From contig JASIBM010000159.1 in the NCBI GenBank assembly GCA_030045175.1, forward strand, positions 1-13,847: DNA of 13,847 bases, written 5' to 3'. Both the position numbers and the translations under genes were made by a program. The DNA is from Streptosporangiaceae bacterium. GTDB lineage: Bacteria; Actinomycetota; Actinomycetes; Streptosporangiales; Streptosporangiaceae. The notes below the pieces were generated by a model that had not been told where the DNA came from, did no database searches, and saw only the letters and a list, made by a program, of their open reading frames with translations. Position 1 is the stretch's first letter, and every line of letters starts with the position of its first letter. Below are positions 13,500 to 13,847 of the stretch, piece after piece.

Positions 13500-13847
13500 G
13501 TGCCCGCGCAGATCAGCTTCCAGACCGACCCGAGCCGCTACCGGCACTGGCGCCTGGAAGTGGGCGGTGGGGGCGGGGGCGACGTCGCCACGCTCACGCT
13601 GGACGTGGACGCGGGCGCCGCCATCGCGCCCGGCTACGAGCTGAAGAAGAACAGCTACGACCTCGGCGTCTACATCGAGCTGAACGACGCGGTGCAGCGG
13701 CTGAGGTTCAGCTACCCGGGCGTCCGGGCCGTGGTCATGACCAGCGGCCTGGACCGGATGTTCAGCGCCGGCGCGAACATCGGGATGCTCGCGCAGGCGA
13801 CGCACCCCTTCAAGGTCAATTTTTGCAAGTTTTGCAACGAGACCCTC
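13500..13847 (+). CDS. boxC: 2,3-epoxybenzoyl-CoA dihydrolase BoxC, N-terminal part
   Basis: 116 codons run off the right edge; BoxC proteins are about 550 residues. The sequence follows the family closely: SRYRHWRLEV, ATLTLDVD, GYELKKNSYDLGVYIELNDAVQRLRF, VRAVVMTSGLDRMFSAGANIGML and the FKVNFCKF segment before the expected oxyanion-hole region. BoxC is a crotonase-superfamily enzyme that opens the ring of 2,3-epoxybenzoyl-CoA in the aerobic (box) benzoate pathway, working after the BoxAB epoxidase in the cytosol. Those partners would lie beyond the edge. There is a Gly-rich insert (VGGGGGGDVA) in the first strand. The GTG is preferred; an in-frame ATG at 13458 adds residues with untypical codons. 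The last bases are AT-rich and give FCKFCNETL where FCKFTNETR is usual. Confidence 0.88.
   Translation, partial: MPAQISFQTDPSRYRHWRLEVGGGGGGDVATLTLDVDAGAAIAPGYELKKNSYDLGVYIELNDAVQRLRFSYPGVRAVVMTSGLDRMFSAGANIGMLAQATHPFKVNFCKFCNETL

Overview
The window is GC-rich with strong G/C preference at third codon positions, long antisense reading frames, frequent GTG starts and several genes that look leaderless. This points to an actinomycete, of the Streptomyces or Streptosporangium kind; the genus cannot be settled from the sequence. No tRNA, rRNA, CRISPR array, transposase or integrase is visible.

Left third, minus strand: a TIR-NB-ARC protein runs off the left edge (1-1525). Upstream of it, behind a very strong hairpin terminator (1616-1659), lies a secreted protein built from seven near-identical repeats that should form a seven-bladed beta-propeller (1682-2911), then a SAM-dependent methyltransferase (3199-3933). 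A 346-base non-coding stretch with several hairpins (3934-4279) leads into a 59-residue plus-strand protein of unknown function (4280-4459).

Middle: prolyl-tRNA synthetase proS (4474-6192, minus), then a two-gene minus-strand operon in which a MerR-like regulator (8883-9590) is translationally coupled through GTGA to a cytosolic VIT plus VWA protein (6352-8886). The operon has a textbook leaderless promoter whose 18-base spacer holds a 7-7-7 inverted repeat, so autoregulation by the MerR protein is likely. Divergent from it is a PaaX-family regulator (9729-10583) whose natural start appears to be a non-standard ATC codon.

Right third: an SDR oxidoreductase (10610-11383, minus), a second small methyltransferase (11577-12167, plus), a protein made only of TPR repeats (12164-13387, minus) that shares a CTAG stop overlap with that methyltransferase, and the first 116 codons of boxC (13500 onward, plus), the ring-cleaving lyase of the aerobic benzoyl-CoA pathway.

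Most genes are single transcription units closed by hairpins, two of which contain the stop codon. The best candidates for unusual biology are the MerR/VIT-VWA operon, the TIR-NB-ARC protein, the ATC start of the PaaX gene with its overlapping Pro-Pro-Pro mini-ORF, and the hairpin-rich gap at 4008-4255.
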